NCBI GenBank assembly: GCA_021299095.1
Contig: JAJTFW010000002.1
Location: 1-61,497 of the forward strand
Length of the DNA stretch: 61,497 nucleotides
DNA from: Sphingobacteriales bacterium
GTDB taxonomy: Bacteria > Bacteroidota > Bacteroidia > AKYH767-A > OLB10
Direction: 5' to 3'
The notes under the pieces were generated by a model. It was not told the DNA's origin. It saw nothing but the letters and a program-made list of their open reading frames with translations, and did no database searches. The position numbers and the translations under genes were made by a program. Of this stretch, positions 19,958 through 28,951 are shown piece after piece. Every line of letters starts with the position of its first letter. Positions within the stretch are counted from its first letter, which is position 1.

Positions 19958-19965
19958 CAAATTTA
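19958..19965 (-). promoter_or_regulatory. -7 box of mqnD (TAAATTTG), predicts a leaderless mRNA
   Basis: TAAATTTG matches the consensus exactly and ends 4 nt before the ATG at 19953. With initiation 4-7 nt past the box, the first transcribed base would be at or beside the A of ATG. Confidence 0.5.
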
Positions 19966-20002
19966 ACAGGTTCCACACACCTAAACGCTATAGAGAATCA
20001 AC

Positions 20003-20010
20003 TACCTTCG
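20003..20010 (+). promoter_or_regulatory. -7 box of the endonuclease/phosphatase gene (TACCTTCG)
   Basis: TACCTTCG lies 14 nt before the GTG at 20025. It also supports choosing this start over the earlier open frame, which overlaps the mqnD promoter and coding start. Confidence 0.45.
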
Positions 20011-20024
20011 TTCTGCTCTCGTCC

Positions 20025-21152
20025 GTGAAACAGGAAACCGAACCTACCAGAAAAAAAACCGGTCGAACCCGGATTGTTTTGCTTCTGACGAATGTTGGAC
20101 TGGCCTTGCTTTTGTTTTTAGCGCAGACACTTACAACCATTTCTCCTGCGCGCTATTGGATACTGGAACTATTCACCAATTCGTATCCGATCCTCCTGCT
20201 TCTTAATTTGTGTTTTATCGCATTTTGGCTGCTGCGAAAAAGCAAATTCGCATTGATTTCATCGGTGGTTCTTCTGTTTGGCTTAGGAAAGATTGGTGAA
20301 TTTTTCCAACCCGGATTTCACCCTAGTCTTGACACGGACACCGATTCGACCTTGCATGTTCTGAGCTACAACGTTCGTTCGTTCGATTTATATAATTGGA
20401 CCGGCAATGCTGAAACTCGTCGTAAAATTTTCGAGATGCTTGAATCCGAGCAGCCACAATTGCTCTGTCTACAGGAGTATTACAGCTGCGACGAAGGCGA
20501 ATTCCAGAATACGGCTGAAATTGCGCGCAGACTTAAGCTGCCCTACCAGCATATCCGATACAGTAATACGGTATTGGGTAGTCACCACTGGGGATTGGCC
20601 ACCTTTTCAAAATACCCCATCGTGCAAGAAGGCGCACTCTCCTACAAACCGGGCAAATCGAATTTCATCCAATATACCGACTTGTTGATTGATGCTGATA
20701 CGGTTCGTGTGTACAACCTGCATCTGCAGTCGAATCATTTCAAGAAACAGGATTATGAGTTCATCGAAAACCCTGATGACACGGTTCACAAAGGCTGGAT
20801 ACAGGGCTCCAAAAGCATTTTGAGAAAACTGAGAAAAGCCGTTGTAACACGCAGCCAACAGGCCGATACACTTGCGAACCACATCCGCGAATGTCCGCAT
20901 CCGGTTATTGTTTGTGGTGACTTTAACGACACTCCGTTCACGTATACATACCGAACGGCTAAAGGCGATTTGGTAGATGCATTTGTAGAAAAAGGAAAAG
21001 GATTCGGTGGCTCCTACACGGAGTTGCCCCTGCCGTTGCGAATCGACTATGTGTTACACAGCAGCGACATCGCCACAACATCCTTCGAAATGCAGCGCAA
21101 CCGCCTAAGCGACCATTACCCCCTCATAGTCGGTCTCAGACTTCCAAATTAA
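20025..21152 (+). CDS. endonuclease/exonuclease/phosphatase family membrane protein
   Basis: The protein has 375 residues from a GTG start. Two to three transmembrane helices occupy about 15-90, followed by an EEP domain (about 105-375) with the catalytic series LSYNVRSFD, LCLQEY, NLHLQSN, CGDFNDTPF and LSDHYPL. The domain faces the periplasm or cytoplasm depending on helix number; the substrate (nucleic acid, phospholipid or other phosphodiester) cannot be read from the sequence. Its stop codon shares TTAA (21149-21152) with the convergent UbiD gene. Confidence 0.85.
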   Translation: MKQETEPTRKKTGRTRIVLLLTNVGLALLLFLAQTLTTISPARYWILELFTNSYPILLLLNLCFIAFWLLRKSKFALISSVVLLFGLGKIGEFFQPGFHPSLDTDTDSTLHVLSYNVRSFDLYNWTGNAETRRKIFEMLESEQPQLLCLQEYYSCDEGEFQNTAEIARRLKLPYQHIRYSNTVLGSHHWGLATFSKYPIVQEGALSYKPGKSNFIQYTDLLIDADTVRVYNLHLQSNHFKKQDYEFIENPDDTVHKGWIQGSKSILRKLRKAVVTRSQQADTLANHIRECPHPVIVCGDFNDTPFTYTYRTAKGDLVDAFVEKGKGFGGSYTELPLPLRIDYVLHSSDIATTSFEMQRNRLSDHYPLIVGLRLPN

Positions 21153-22976
21153 TTGTCGGCTACAGCTCCGGTACCATACAATTGCCGGGCGTATTTTCTG
21201 GAAGGAGAGACAATCGGCTCACCCAATCCAAGCTTGGGCCATAGGGCATCAACTGCGTCTATCGTTTGGATATCAGAAGCTAGAATATTGGGCCAGTCAC
21301 GCTCGAAACCATCAAACGCCAGGGTTTTTCGCGTTCCATCGAATGCAACATGATTCACTTCACCTTCACGCTCGGCTGAAATATCGATATGATCCCTACG
21401 CGGATCAACGTTGTTTGCAAAACGCCAAACGGCATCTGCAATATCCGTGATATCCATCGTAGACTCAAGGAAAATTAGCATTTTGACTTTAGCGAAGGCC
21501 GCATTGCGGAGTAACTGCCCTGCCATTTCCTTTACATGGTTTTTACGCGACTTCTCAATTGACACAAAAGCCAACGGAAGCCCAAGTGAGAGGAGCCTGG
21601 TATTGCACGATTTTAGCTCTGAGAACGAACCGACGAGTCCTGTAATGGCCGAAATTTCGCTCTCGGAAAACATGAATTGACCCTCAGGCTGGCTGCTTTC
21701 TTTTTCCTCCGGAAATTTCACAGTCGCATCCACACCCATTTTTCCACCGAAGGCCATCCGCGAACAACTGTGATCGAGCACATCCGTCGGGCCCTGTGCG
21801 TAGGTAATGTCGCGTAGCGGATCCATGTGCTGCGAAACATGCAGTGCGACCTGCAACGGATCGTGAATGTCCACATGCTCATCGACCACAATCATCATTT
21901 TGGTGAACATCATTTGCCCGGCACCCCACAGTGAATTCATGACCTTAAGTGCCTGTCCGGGATATTCCTTTTTGATTTTTACAATCACGAGGTTGTGAAA
22001 AACACCCTCAACCGGAAGGACCATATCCACAATCTCTGGAACCATGGTCATCTTGATTGGTGCGATAAAAATGCGCTCCGTCGCTTTTCCAATCCACGCA
22101 TCCTCTTGTGGAGGTATACCGACAATGGTTGTCAGGTAAACAGGATTCTTACGATGTGTTATGGCGGTGACATGAAAACGCGGATAATAGTCGGCCAGCG
22201 AATAATATCCGGTATGATCGCCAAACGGGCCTTCAAGGATAAAATCCTCTTCGGGATCGACGTAGCCTTCAATTACAAAATCCGCATCGGCAGGAACATG
22301 CATGTCAATGGTCAGACACTTCACCAAATCAACACGCTTTTTTCGGAGAAAACCCGCCAACATGAACTCATCCACACCATCAGGCAAGGGAGCCGTGGGA
22401 AACCTTATGCCTATGCCAGTGCATACCGGTCATCGTCGGATTGAACACCTGCATGCGATATAGTCCGACATTTCGGATTCCGGTTTGAGGATCGCGGGTT
22501 TGAATTACCGGCAGCGTGACGAATGGCCCTCCATCTTCTGGCCAGCAGGTGAGCACCGGAAGCTTACTCAGGTCAGGCTCGGACATCACAACCTCTTGAC
22601 AGGCGCCGCGGCCGCTAATCTCCCTCGGCATCCAGGATGCGATCGCACCCAATTGTGGAAGCACCTTCAATTTATCCATGAAGCCCTGCTTGGGGCCTGT
22701 AATCAACTTGAACAGCGATTCGATTTCAGCCGCTACATCGTCAAGACGCTCTACACCCAAGGCCATCGCCATACGGCGTTCGGTACCCATGGCATTGATG
22801 AGAACCGGAAACGCGGTGCCTGTATTTTCAAACAGAAGCGCAGGACCATACTGCTTGGAGACACGATCGGTGATTTCGGTGATTTCAAGGTGGGGATTAA
22901 CTTTCTCCTGAATGCGCACCAACTCACCGGCTGCTTCGAGCCGCGCGATGAATTCCTGAAGATTTTTATAGGCCAT
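21149..22976 (-). pseudogene. UbiD family decarboxylase, internally deleted and frameshifted
   Basis: The N-terminal part (22976 to 22380, 198 codons) is a normal UbiD start reaching MTGMHWHRHKVS and then leaves frame. The rest resumes in another frame at TAPLPDGVDEFMLAGFLRKK and runs to 21149 with typical blocks such as EGPFGDHTGYY and DHSCSRMAFGGKMGVDAT. About 30 residues expected between these points (the stretch with the ALGGDP-type motif, recalled from the family) are missing, with the join near 22392-22402. The second part has no natural ATG start. UbiD enzymes use prenylated FMN; with mqnD nearby this one probably served menaquinone synthesis. Either a true lesion or an assembly error. 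Confidence 0.85.
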
Positions 22977-23026
22977 GTCGCTGAATCAACTTTCCATCCC
23001 TAACAACCAAGCACCCTATCGGGTTT

Positions 23027-23932
23027 TCAACTGAATAAGACCCGTTCAAAACGGTGCCGCATGTGCGTGTCCCGACCCGCACGCGTCAGATCGGTTTCGT
23101 AAACCACCTCCTCCGAAAGCTGTCCCTCGTCATCGTAAGCACTTTGTTTTCGGGAGATTACGAAACCATTTTCATCAGACAGGGATTCCTCAACCAGTCG
23201 GCCCGCATCATCATATCGAAAGTTTGAAATGCGGATATAAAATGCTTTTGAGGTTCGGGCAATCAACCGACCGACTTCATCGTATTCCGATTCAAGTACA
23301 GAAAGGACTTTCCCCGCTGCATTGGCATGAACCACCTTTACCTCCCTTCCATTCATATCGTATTCAAACGCAGTGGTCGAAACAGTTTTGCCGCTAGCGT
23401 CACTTTCCGTTTCGGATTTCGGCAATCCCTGCTCGTTGTATTCGATGCATGTGATGGTAATTTCGCCAGCAGCATTCTTCAGCTCGCGCAAAACGAGTCT
23501 GGATTCGCTGTCGTATTTCCGAATTTCCTCTTCCTCGAACTCCCCATCCGCATCGGTTCTGTAAATCCGAACGGGATGCCCATGCTCGGCATACGTCGTT
23601 TCAACACATTCACCGGCATCATCACCATAGAATTTTCGCACACTTAGCGGAAGACCATCGGCGTTTCGCTCAGTCACAAAGCGCTCGAGGATACCCTCCT
23701 GCGGCAACTGCATTTCATGATTGATCAACTGTCCGGCATCGTTGTAGGTAAACCGATGCACCTCCTCTGGATTGCCATGCTGGTCGTGGCGCACTTCTAC
23801 CAGCAACTTTCCTGCAGGTTCGAATTCAAGGGATAAGCTCAGGATTTCCGGCTCTTCGGCCTGGCTTTGCTCACCCAAGAGAAAAGGCCTTAAGGCCTGG
23901 CTGTGGCGAAGAATTTGACGAATGGCGTTCAT
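23027..23932 (-). CDS. cytoplasmic YD-repeat protein
   Basis: The protein has 301 residues without a signal peptide or membrane helix. It is made of about nine YD/RHS-like repeats of 24-30 residues with the core [YF][ND][DE]xG[RQ]L, for example YNDAGQL, YNEQGLP, YDEVGRL, YDDAGRL and YDDEGQL. RHS/YD repeats usually build large secreted toxin shells, but this is short, acidic and apparently cytosolic, with no toxin tip. Its ATG overlaps the stop of the DUF454 gene (ATGA), so the two are coupled. Function unknown. Confidence 0.75.
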   Translation of the reverse strand: MNAIRQILRHSQALRPFLLGEQSQAEEPEILSLSLEFEPAGKLLVEVRHDQHGNPEEVHRFTYNDAGQLINHEMQLPQEGILERFVTERNADGLPLSVRKFYGDDAGECVETTYAEHGHPVRIYRTDADGEFEEEEIRKYDSESRLVLRELKNAAGEITITCIEYNEQGLPKSETESDASGKTVSTTAFEYDMNGREVKVVHANAAGKVLSVLESEYDEVGRLIARTSKAFYIRISNFRYDDAGRLVEESLSDENGFVISRKQSAYDDEGQLSEEVVYETDLTRAGRDTHMRHRFERVLFS

Positions 23933-24339
23933 GGTTTTTTTGAAGCTGTACGTATGGGGTCACGCCGTGTTTTTTGAATCAGTATGTAGGCATCAATCCC
24001 GATAATCGAAACAAAAATGATCCACTTAACCCAGTACAGTTCGACCATGAAAAAAATACTGTAGGTCAAACTGAGTGTTACGAGGCTGACAGCGATAATC
24101 GTGGTACGGACCCGCATACCTTTTCCACGTTTCCAATCCATCACTTGTGGTCCGATGACGGGATGTCCGATAATCATTCGCAGGAATTTCGGGGAACTTT
24201 TGGCAAAACAGAACGAGGCTGCGATGAAAAACACCAGGCCGGGCATCATGGGTAAAATCAAACCGGCAACCCCCAGTCCTGAAAACAGGAATCCCGCAAA
24301 CAACCAAACCGGACGGGGCAATTGAAGGTGTTTAATCAT
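23929..24339 (-). CDS. DUF454 (YbaN-like) inner membrane protein
   Basis: The protein has 136 residues with three to four hydrophobic segments and the family opening (GLGVAGLILPMMPGLVFFIAAS read as GxxGxxLPxxPxxxFxxxA). The function of YbaN-like proteins is not established. It is the first gene of a two-gene unit with the YD-repeat protein. A TACCTTTG box (24379-24372) sits 32 nt upstream. Confidence 0.8.
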   Translation of the reverse strand: MIKHLQLPRPVWLFAGFLFSGLGVAGLILPMMPGLVFFIAASFCFAKSSPKFLRMIIGHPVIGPQVMDWKRGKGMRVRTTIIAVSLVTLSLTYSIFFMVELYWVKWIIFVSIIGIDAYILIQKTRRDPIRTASKKP

Positions 24340-24371
24340 AGTGCAGACTATCTGCGCGGGTTGTGCCGTAG

Positions 24372-24379
24372 CAAAGGTA
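24372..24379 (-). promoter_or_regulatory. -7 box of the DUF454/YD-repeat operon (TACCTTTG)
   Basis: A perfect TAnnTTTG on the minus strand, 32 nt before the ATG at 24339. Confidence 0.5.
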
Positions 24380-24414
24380 GTTAATGCGATTCCGGTAGTG
24401 GGTATCCGGAACAG

Positions 24415-24445
24415 TTCGTTGACTAAACAGGAAGCATTACCTTCG
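24415..24445 (+). promoter_or_regulatory. promoter of tRNA-Leu
   Basis: TTCG (24415-24418) and TACCTTCG (24438-24445) are spaced by 19 bp. The tRNA 5' end follows 22 nt after the -7 box, giving a short 5' leader for RNase P removal. Confidence 0.5.
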
Positions 24446-24467
24446 TGCCTCCAATGAATGCCACCTT

Positions 24468-24552
24468 GCCCGGGTGGTGGAACTGGTAGACACGCAGGAC
24501 TTAAAATCCTGTGGCCCTAAAAGCCGTACGGGTTCGATTCCCGTCCCGGGTA
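24468..24552 (+). tRNA. tRNA-Leu (anticodon UAA)
   Basis: The 85-nt sequence folds with a 7-bp acceptor stem (GCCCGGG with CCCGGGT, closing G-U pair), an anticodon stem CAGGA/TCCTG around a loop with TAA, a long class II variable arm (TGGCCCTAAAAGCCG) and a T arm with GGTTCGATTCC. The discriminator is A, as for leucine. CCA is not encoded. Confidence 0.95.
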
Positions 24553-24557
24553 CACCT

Positions 24558-24588
24558 AAAAAACGCTCCCAAATGGGGGCGTTTTTTT
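24558..24588 (+). terminator. intrinsic terminator of tRNA-Leu
   Basis: An AAAACGCTCCC/GGGGGCGTTTT stem with an AAAT loop is followed by a T-run (24582-24588), right after the tRNA. Confidence 0.8.
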
Positions 24589-24608
24589 GTTGGAGGGCCT
24601 AAAATGAA

Positions 24609-24630
24609 ACAGCCCCCATCTGGAGGCTGT
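24609..24630 (-). terminator. intrinsic terminator of tRNA-Gly
   Basis: On the minus strand ACAGCCTCC and GGGGGCTGT pair around an AGAT loop, followed by TTCATTTT. It lies 6 nt beyond the tRNA-Gly 3' end and faces the terminator of the convergent tRNA-Leu. Confidence 0.7.
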
Positions 24631-24635
24631 GAAAC

Positions 24636-24711
<76 letters not shown>

Positions 24712-24719
24712 GGGGTTAG

Positions 24720-24752
24720 CAAAAATACGGCGAAAGCGTATTCAATTTCAAA
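24720..24752 (-). promoter_or_regulatory. promoter of tRNA-Gly
   Basis: On the minus strand -33 TTTG is at 24752-24749 and -7 TATTTTTG at 24727-24720, spaced by 21 bp. It lies between the mutS stop and the tRNA, whose 5' end is 8 nt downstream. Confidence 0.7.
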
Positions 24753-27374
24753 TTACAGCCCGTTTATTTTCACTTTTTGTTTGGAAATCAGCTTTTTAAT
24801 TTCGTTTAGCTTGAAAAGGGCCTCAACGGGGGTCAGGGTATTGATGTCAATATTGACCAGTTCATCCCGAATTTGCTCCAGAACAGGATCATCAAGCTGG
24901 AAGAAGCTGAGCTGAAGTTTATCCTTCCGAACCTCTTCCCGCTCGCTCCGAATCAATTCCGTATTGCTGTGGGCTTGCTCTAAAGTTTCGAGCATACGCG
25001 TTGCGCGCTGAATCACAGTTTGAGGCATGCCGGCCATACGGGCCACATGAATACCGAAACTGTGCTCGCTTCCACCAGGCACAAGTTTCCGTAGAAAGAG
25101 GATGCTCGAGCCAGTCTCCCGAATTGAAATGTGGAAATTCCGGATCCGCGAAAAACTGGCTGCCATTTCATTCAATTCATGATAGTGGGTCGCAAACAGG
25201 GTTTTGGGGCGATGCTGGGGATGTTCGTGCAGGTACTCGGCTATTGCCCAGGCAATAGAAATCCCATCATAGGTACTGGTCCCCCGACCAATTTCATCGA
25301 GCAGAACGAGGCTGCGAGAACTGATGTTGTGCAGAATACTCGCGGTCTCGTTCATTTCAACCATGAACGTGGATTCACCCTGACTGAGGTTGTCGGAAGC
25401 GCCCACACGAGTAAATACTTTGTCGACTACACCGAACTCAGCATGGCTTGCCGGAACGAAACAACCCGTCTGAGCCATGAGTACGATCAATGCCGTTTGT
25501 CTGAGTACTGCTGATTTACCGGACATATTCGGACCGGTAATCATGATGATCTGACTGTTATCGTGATCGAGACTCACATCGTTGGGTACATAGAGCTCGC
25601 CGGGGGGCAGCAAGGTCTCCAGTACAGGGTGGCGACCACCCAGGATATCCAGTCGCAGCGAATCATTAACTGTCGGTTTCATGTAGCCATTCGTACGCGA
25701 CACGGTAGCATGGCTACACAGGCAATCCAGGACAGACAATTCAGCAGCGTTCTGCTGAAGCATGGGGATGTAATCCGTCATGAAAGAAAGCAACTCAGCA
25801 TACAAACGATCCTCAATGGCGGCGATCCGGGATTCTGCACCCAGGATTTTTTCCTCATACACCTTGAGTTCTTCGGTTATGTAACGCTCTGCATTGGTTA
25901 AAGTCTGCTTCCTAATCCAGCTTGACGGAACCTTGGATTTATGCGCGTTGGTAACCTCTATATAGTATCCGAATACGCTGTTATACGCGATTTTGAGGTT
26001 GGTGATCCCAGTACGTTCCGCTTCCTCTCGCTGGATACGCAGCAGCGTTTCTTTGCCCTCTCCGGAAAGATTCCTGATCTCATCCAGTTCATTATCGTAG
26101 CCCAACCTGAAAATTCCACCCTTGGCGGCCACGGCCGGGGCATCATCAGAAACGGCTACTTCTAGTCGTTCCCGAAGCGCAGAACACAGCTGGAGCCGGT
26201 CGGCCAGTGCGATAAATGACGGGTGACCACTTTGCACCAACAACTCTCTGAGGGGAGCAAGCACAGCCAGTGACCGGCACAATTGTAGCGCCTCACGCGG
26301 ACCAAGTTTGCGGATGGCAATCCTTGCCGCAATTCGTTCAGGATCACCCATTGAAGCGAGGCGTTCTGTGATCTGCCCCAGCAACTCTTCACGGTTCACC
26401 AGCACTTCAACATTATCCAGCCTTTGCTGAACGGCCAAATGTTCCTTCAATGGCAAAAGGATCCATCTTCTCAACATGCGACCACCCATAGGCGTGACCG
26501 TATGATCCATCACATCAAGCAGTGTTTTAGCTTGTTCATGTGGCGAGCTGACGAGTTCAAGATTACGAATCGTGAAACGATCAAGCCAGACATGGCGATC
26601 CTCGTCAATTCGCGACAGAGCAGCAATATGCACCAAGGCCTCCTGACGAGTTTGACGGATGTAATGAAGCGCAGCGCCCGCTGCAACCAGACCTGCATTG
26701 AAATCATCCACCCCGAACCCCTTAAGGGAGGTTGTCTGGAAATGCGACATCAGCAAATCGCGTGCGAATGCATGCTGGAAAGCCCAGTCATCCAGTGCAT
26801 ACTCGTGATATCGCTGCCCGTGCCTTGAGGCAAAAGCATCACGCATTGATCTGGACAACAACACTTCACTGGGCGAAAAGGTCTGCAACAAACGGTCAGT
26901 GTATTCTGCATCACCTTCTGCAACAAAGAACTCACCGGTACTGGCATCGATAAAAGCCAATCCGAATCGGTTTTCAATCTGGACCCATGCGGCCAGAAAG
27001 TTGTTGCTTTTTTGATCGAGAATCTTGTCGCTGAACGTAACACCCGGAGTCACTACTTCGGTAACGCCACGCTTGACAATCTTTTTCGTGGTCTTCGGAT
27101 CTTCAAGTTGATCACAAATCGCAACACGCAATCCTGCTCTTACAAGGCGTGGCAGGTAGGTGTCGAGTGAATGGTGCGGAAAACCCGCAAGGTCCATATC
27201 GGCAGCAGCTCCGTTGCTACGCTTGGTCAATACAATGCCGAGTACCTTGCTTGCCCGAACAGCGTCTTCGTTAAAGGTTTCGTAAAAATCACCGACCCTG
27301 AACAGCAGCAACGCATCGGGGTATTTAGCCTTGATGCTGTTGTACTGCTGCATCAACGGTGTATCCTCTTTCAC
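24753..27374 (-). CDS. mutS: DNA mismatch repair protein MutS
   Basis: The protein has 873 residues from the GTG at 27374. The mismatch-recognition domain carries the FRVGDFYETF motif (Phe wedge and Glu), followed by connector, lever and clamp domains, then the ATPase with Walker A TGPNMSGKS, Walker B LVLLDEIGRGTSTYDG and the ATHYHEL switch. It recognises mismatches and starts repair. Start choice: the open frame continues upstream only to a TTG inside the divergent methyltransferase gene; the GTG at 27374 (VKEDTPLMQQ) fits homologues, with ATG 27356 as the alternative. No mutL is in this window. Confidence 0.95.
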   Translation of the reverse strand: MKEDTPLMQQYNSIKAKYPDALLLFRVGDFYETFNEDAVRASKVLGIVLTKRSNGAAADMDLAGFPHHSLDTYLPRLVRAGLRVAICDQLEDPKTTKKIVKRGVTEVVTPGVTFSDKILDQKSNNFLAAWVQIENRFGLAFIDASTGEFFVAEGDAEYTDRLLQTFSPSEVLLSRSMRDAFASRHGQRYHEYALDDWAFQHAFARDLLMSHFQTTSLKGFGVDDFNAGLVAAGAALHYIRQTRQEALVHIAALSRIDEDRHVWLDRFTIRNLELVSSPHEQAKTLLDVMDHTVTPMGGRMLRRWILLPLKEHLAVQQRLDNVEVLVNREELLGQITERLASMGDPERIAARIAIRKLGPREALQLCRSLAVLAPLRELLVQSGHPSFIALADRLQLCSALRERLEVAVSDDAPAVAAKGGIFRLGYDNELDEIRNLSGEGKETLLRIQREEAERTGITNLKIAYNSVFGYYIEVTNAHKSKVPSSWIRKQTLTNAERYITEELKVYEEKILGAESRIAAIEDRLYAELLSFMTDYIPMLQQNAAELSVLDCLCSHATVSRTNGYMKPTVNDSLRLDILGGRHPVLETLLPPGELYVPNDVSLDHDNSQIIMITGPNMSGKSAVLRQTALIVLMAQTGCFVPASHAEFGVVDKVFTRVGASDNLSQGESTFMVEMNETASILHNISSRSLVLLDEIGRGTSTYDGISIAWAIAEYLHEHPQHRPKTLFATHYHELNEMAASFSRIRNFHISIRETGSSILFLRKLVPGGSEHSFGIHVARMAGMPQTVIQRATRMLETLEQAHSNTELIRSEREEVRKDKLQLSFFQLDDPVLEQIRDELVNIDINTLTPVEALFKLNEIKKLISKQKVKINGL

Positions 27375-27383
27375 GACGCTTTC

Positions 27384-27391
27384 TAACTTTG
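27384..27391 (+). promoter_or_regulatory. -7 box of the SpoU methyltransferase gene (TAACTTTG)
   Basis: A perfect TAnnTTTG lies 19 nt before the GTG at 27411. A weaker minus-strand box for mutS (TATCTTAG, 27401-27394) is interleaved, so the two promoters face across the 36-nt gap. Confidence 0.5.
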
Positions 27392-27410
27392 TGCTAAGAT
27401 ATCGATTCGC

Positions 27411-27944
27411 GTGCAGAAGATCAGCAACGAGGCACTGGGAAGACCCGACCTCGACACCTACCGTCAATTAGCCAAATTACCCGTACACCTCGTGCTCGAT
27501 AATGTACGCAGCGCATTGAACGTGGGTTCTGTTTTCCGCTCGGCCGATGCCTTTCGGATTGCCCACATTCACCTCTGCGGAATTACGGCTCAACCACCAC
27601 ACCGGGAAATCAGTAAGACTGCACTAGGCGCCACGGAATCGGTGCCCTGGAGTTATCACGAAAGCACCATCGAGGCCGTGAGGGCAATTCAAATCAAGGG
27701 GATGAAGGTTTATGTTCTCGAGCAGGTCGAGGGCAGCATCCCACTTGAACAGATGCCGGTCTCCGCTCCTCTGGCTATCGTATTCGGGCATGAAATGGAA
27801 GGGGTTAGCCAGGAGGTAGTTGACCTTTGCGATGGCGCGCTTGAAATCGCCCAATCGGGTACAAAACACAGCCTGAACGTAGCGGTTTGCGCCGGAATTG
27901 TATGCTGGGAGGTTCACCGCAAATGGCCACATTTGCAGGGATGA
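27411..27944 (+). CDS. SpoU/TrmH family RNA 2'-O-methyltransferase
   Basis: The protein has 177 residues with a GTG start and is a SPOUT-fold enzyme using S-adenosylmethionine. The three family motifs are present: NVRSALNVGSVFRSADA (motif 1), IVFGHEMEGVSQEV (motif 2) and QSGTKHSLNVAVCAGI (motif 3, knot). Members methylate ribose in tRNA or rRNA; the target is not evident. Stop and ruvC start overlap as ATGA. Confidence 0.9.
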   Translation: MQKISNEALGRPDLDTYRQLAKLPVHLVLDNVRSALNVGSVFRSADAFRIAHIHLCGITAQPPHREISKTALGATESVPWSYHESTIEAVRAIQIKGMKVYVLEQVEGSIPLEQMPVSAPLAIVFGHEMEGVSQEVVDLCDGALEIAQSGTKHSLNVAVCAGIVCWEVHRKWPHLQG

Positions 27945-28552
27945 GTAAAGCGAAAGAGCGTATCATTTTGGGCATTGATCCTGGCACCGTAGTTATGGGT
28001 TATGGTGTCATCCGTATTTTGGGAAATAAGATTGAACTGGTCTCTGCAGGTGTCTTGAAGCTTGCGACCGATACAGATCACCTCGACCGGCTGCGGGTCA
28101 TTTTTCGACGAATGCTTGAGCTGATTGACACCCATCTCCCCGATGAGCTGGCCATTGAAGAACCCTTCTTTGGAAAAAACGTGCAATCGATGCTAAAACT
28201 CGGACGTGCTCAAGGAGTTGCCATGGCTGCGGCATTGTACAGAAACATCCCTGTAACCGGTTATTCACCCCGATTGATCAAGCAATCAATCACCGGAAAA
28301 GGAGGTGCAAGTAAGGAGCAGGTTTCCGCTATGCTACAACGCATCCTGGCTTTTGAACAATCGCCTAAACACCTTGACGCAACCGATGCAGTTGGTGTTG
28401 CGCTTTGTCATCACTTCCAAACGAGTGGTGCTGCCATTCGGTTATCAGAAGAGCGCGCATCCAGTGCCAAAAAAGGCGCCACTAACAAGAAATCAGGTTC
28501 AAAGGGAAGTTGGTCCGGTTTTTTAAATCAGAACCCCGACAGGCTCGTCTGA
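27941..28552 (+). CDS. ruvC: Holliday junction resolvase RuvC
   Basis: The enzyme has 203 residues. Catalytic acidic residues sit in ILGIDPGT (N-terminal Asp), AIEEPFF (Glu) and HLDATDAVGVALCH (C-terminal Asp residues). It cuts Holliday junctions with RuvAB. The ATG at 27941 is preferred because it forms an ATGA overlap with the preceding gene and starts just before the first strand; upstream ATGs at 27887 and 27923 are inside that gene. A basic Ser/Lys-rich tail of about 45 residues extends past the core. Confidence 0.95.
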   Translation: MSKAKERIILGIDPGTVVMGYGVIRILGNKIELVSAGVLKLATDTDHLDRLRVIFRRMLELIDTHLPDELAIEEPFFGKNVQSMLKLGRAQGVAMAAALYRNIPVTGYSPRLIKQSITGKGGASKEQVSAMLQRILAFEQSPKHLDATDAVGVALCHHFQTSGAAIRLSEERASSAKKGATNKKSGSKGSWSGFLNQNPDRLV

Positions 28553-28557
28553 TCGCC

Positions 28558-28950
28558 TTAAAGTTTCTCGCGAATCAGTGAGGCGACTTCGGCAAGGCGC
28601 TCATGGCCCGGATTCAGTTTGGCTTGAGTAAAGTTGATGTCACCCACATGATTCATTGGAACCAGGTGAATGTGCGCATGTGGTACTTCAAGCCCAATAA
28701 CTGCGACACCGATACGCTTACAGGGGATTGCCGAACGAATTGCGGGCGCTACGGAATATGCAAAGGACCAAAGGTTGCGAAAGGACTGCTCATCCATATC
28801 GAACAGGTAATCCGTTTCAACCTTTGGAATAACTAACACGTGTCCCTCAACCAGGGGCATGATGTCTAAAAATGCGAGGTGATGCTCGTCCTCGGCAATC
28901 TTATGGCATGGAATCTCCCCGTCTACTATTCGTGTGAAAATGGATGGCAT
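28558..28950 (-). CDS. HIT family hydrolase
   Basis: The protein has 130 residues with the histidine triad PHAHIHLVP (about 90-98) and the N-terminal IVDGEIPCHKIAED block of the HINT branch. HIT proteins hydrolyse nucleotide phosphoramidates or dinucleotide polyphosphates. It follows greA by 1 nt, so the two are cotranscribed, and it converges on ruvC. Confidence 0.92.
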   Translation of the reverse strand: MPSIFTRIVDGEIPCHKIAEDEHHLAFLDIMPLVEGHVLVIPKVETDYLFDMDEQSFRNLWSFAYSVAPAIRSAIPCKRIGVAVIGLEVPHAHIHLVPMNHVGDINFTQAKLNPGHERLAEVASLIREKL

Positions 28951-28951
28951 C

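Noticed and set aside
21149-22976. An intein or group I/II intron splitting the UbiD gene
   Set aside because: Sequence is lost at the join, not inserted; no endonuclease, splicing motif or intron structure is present.
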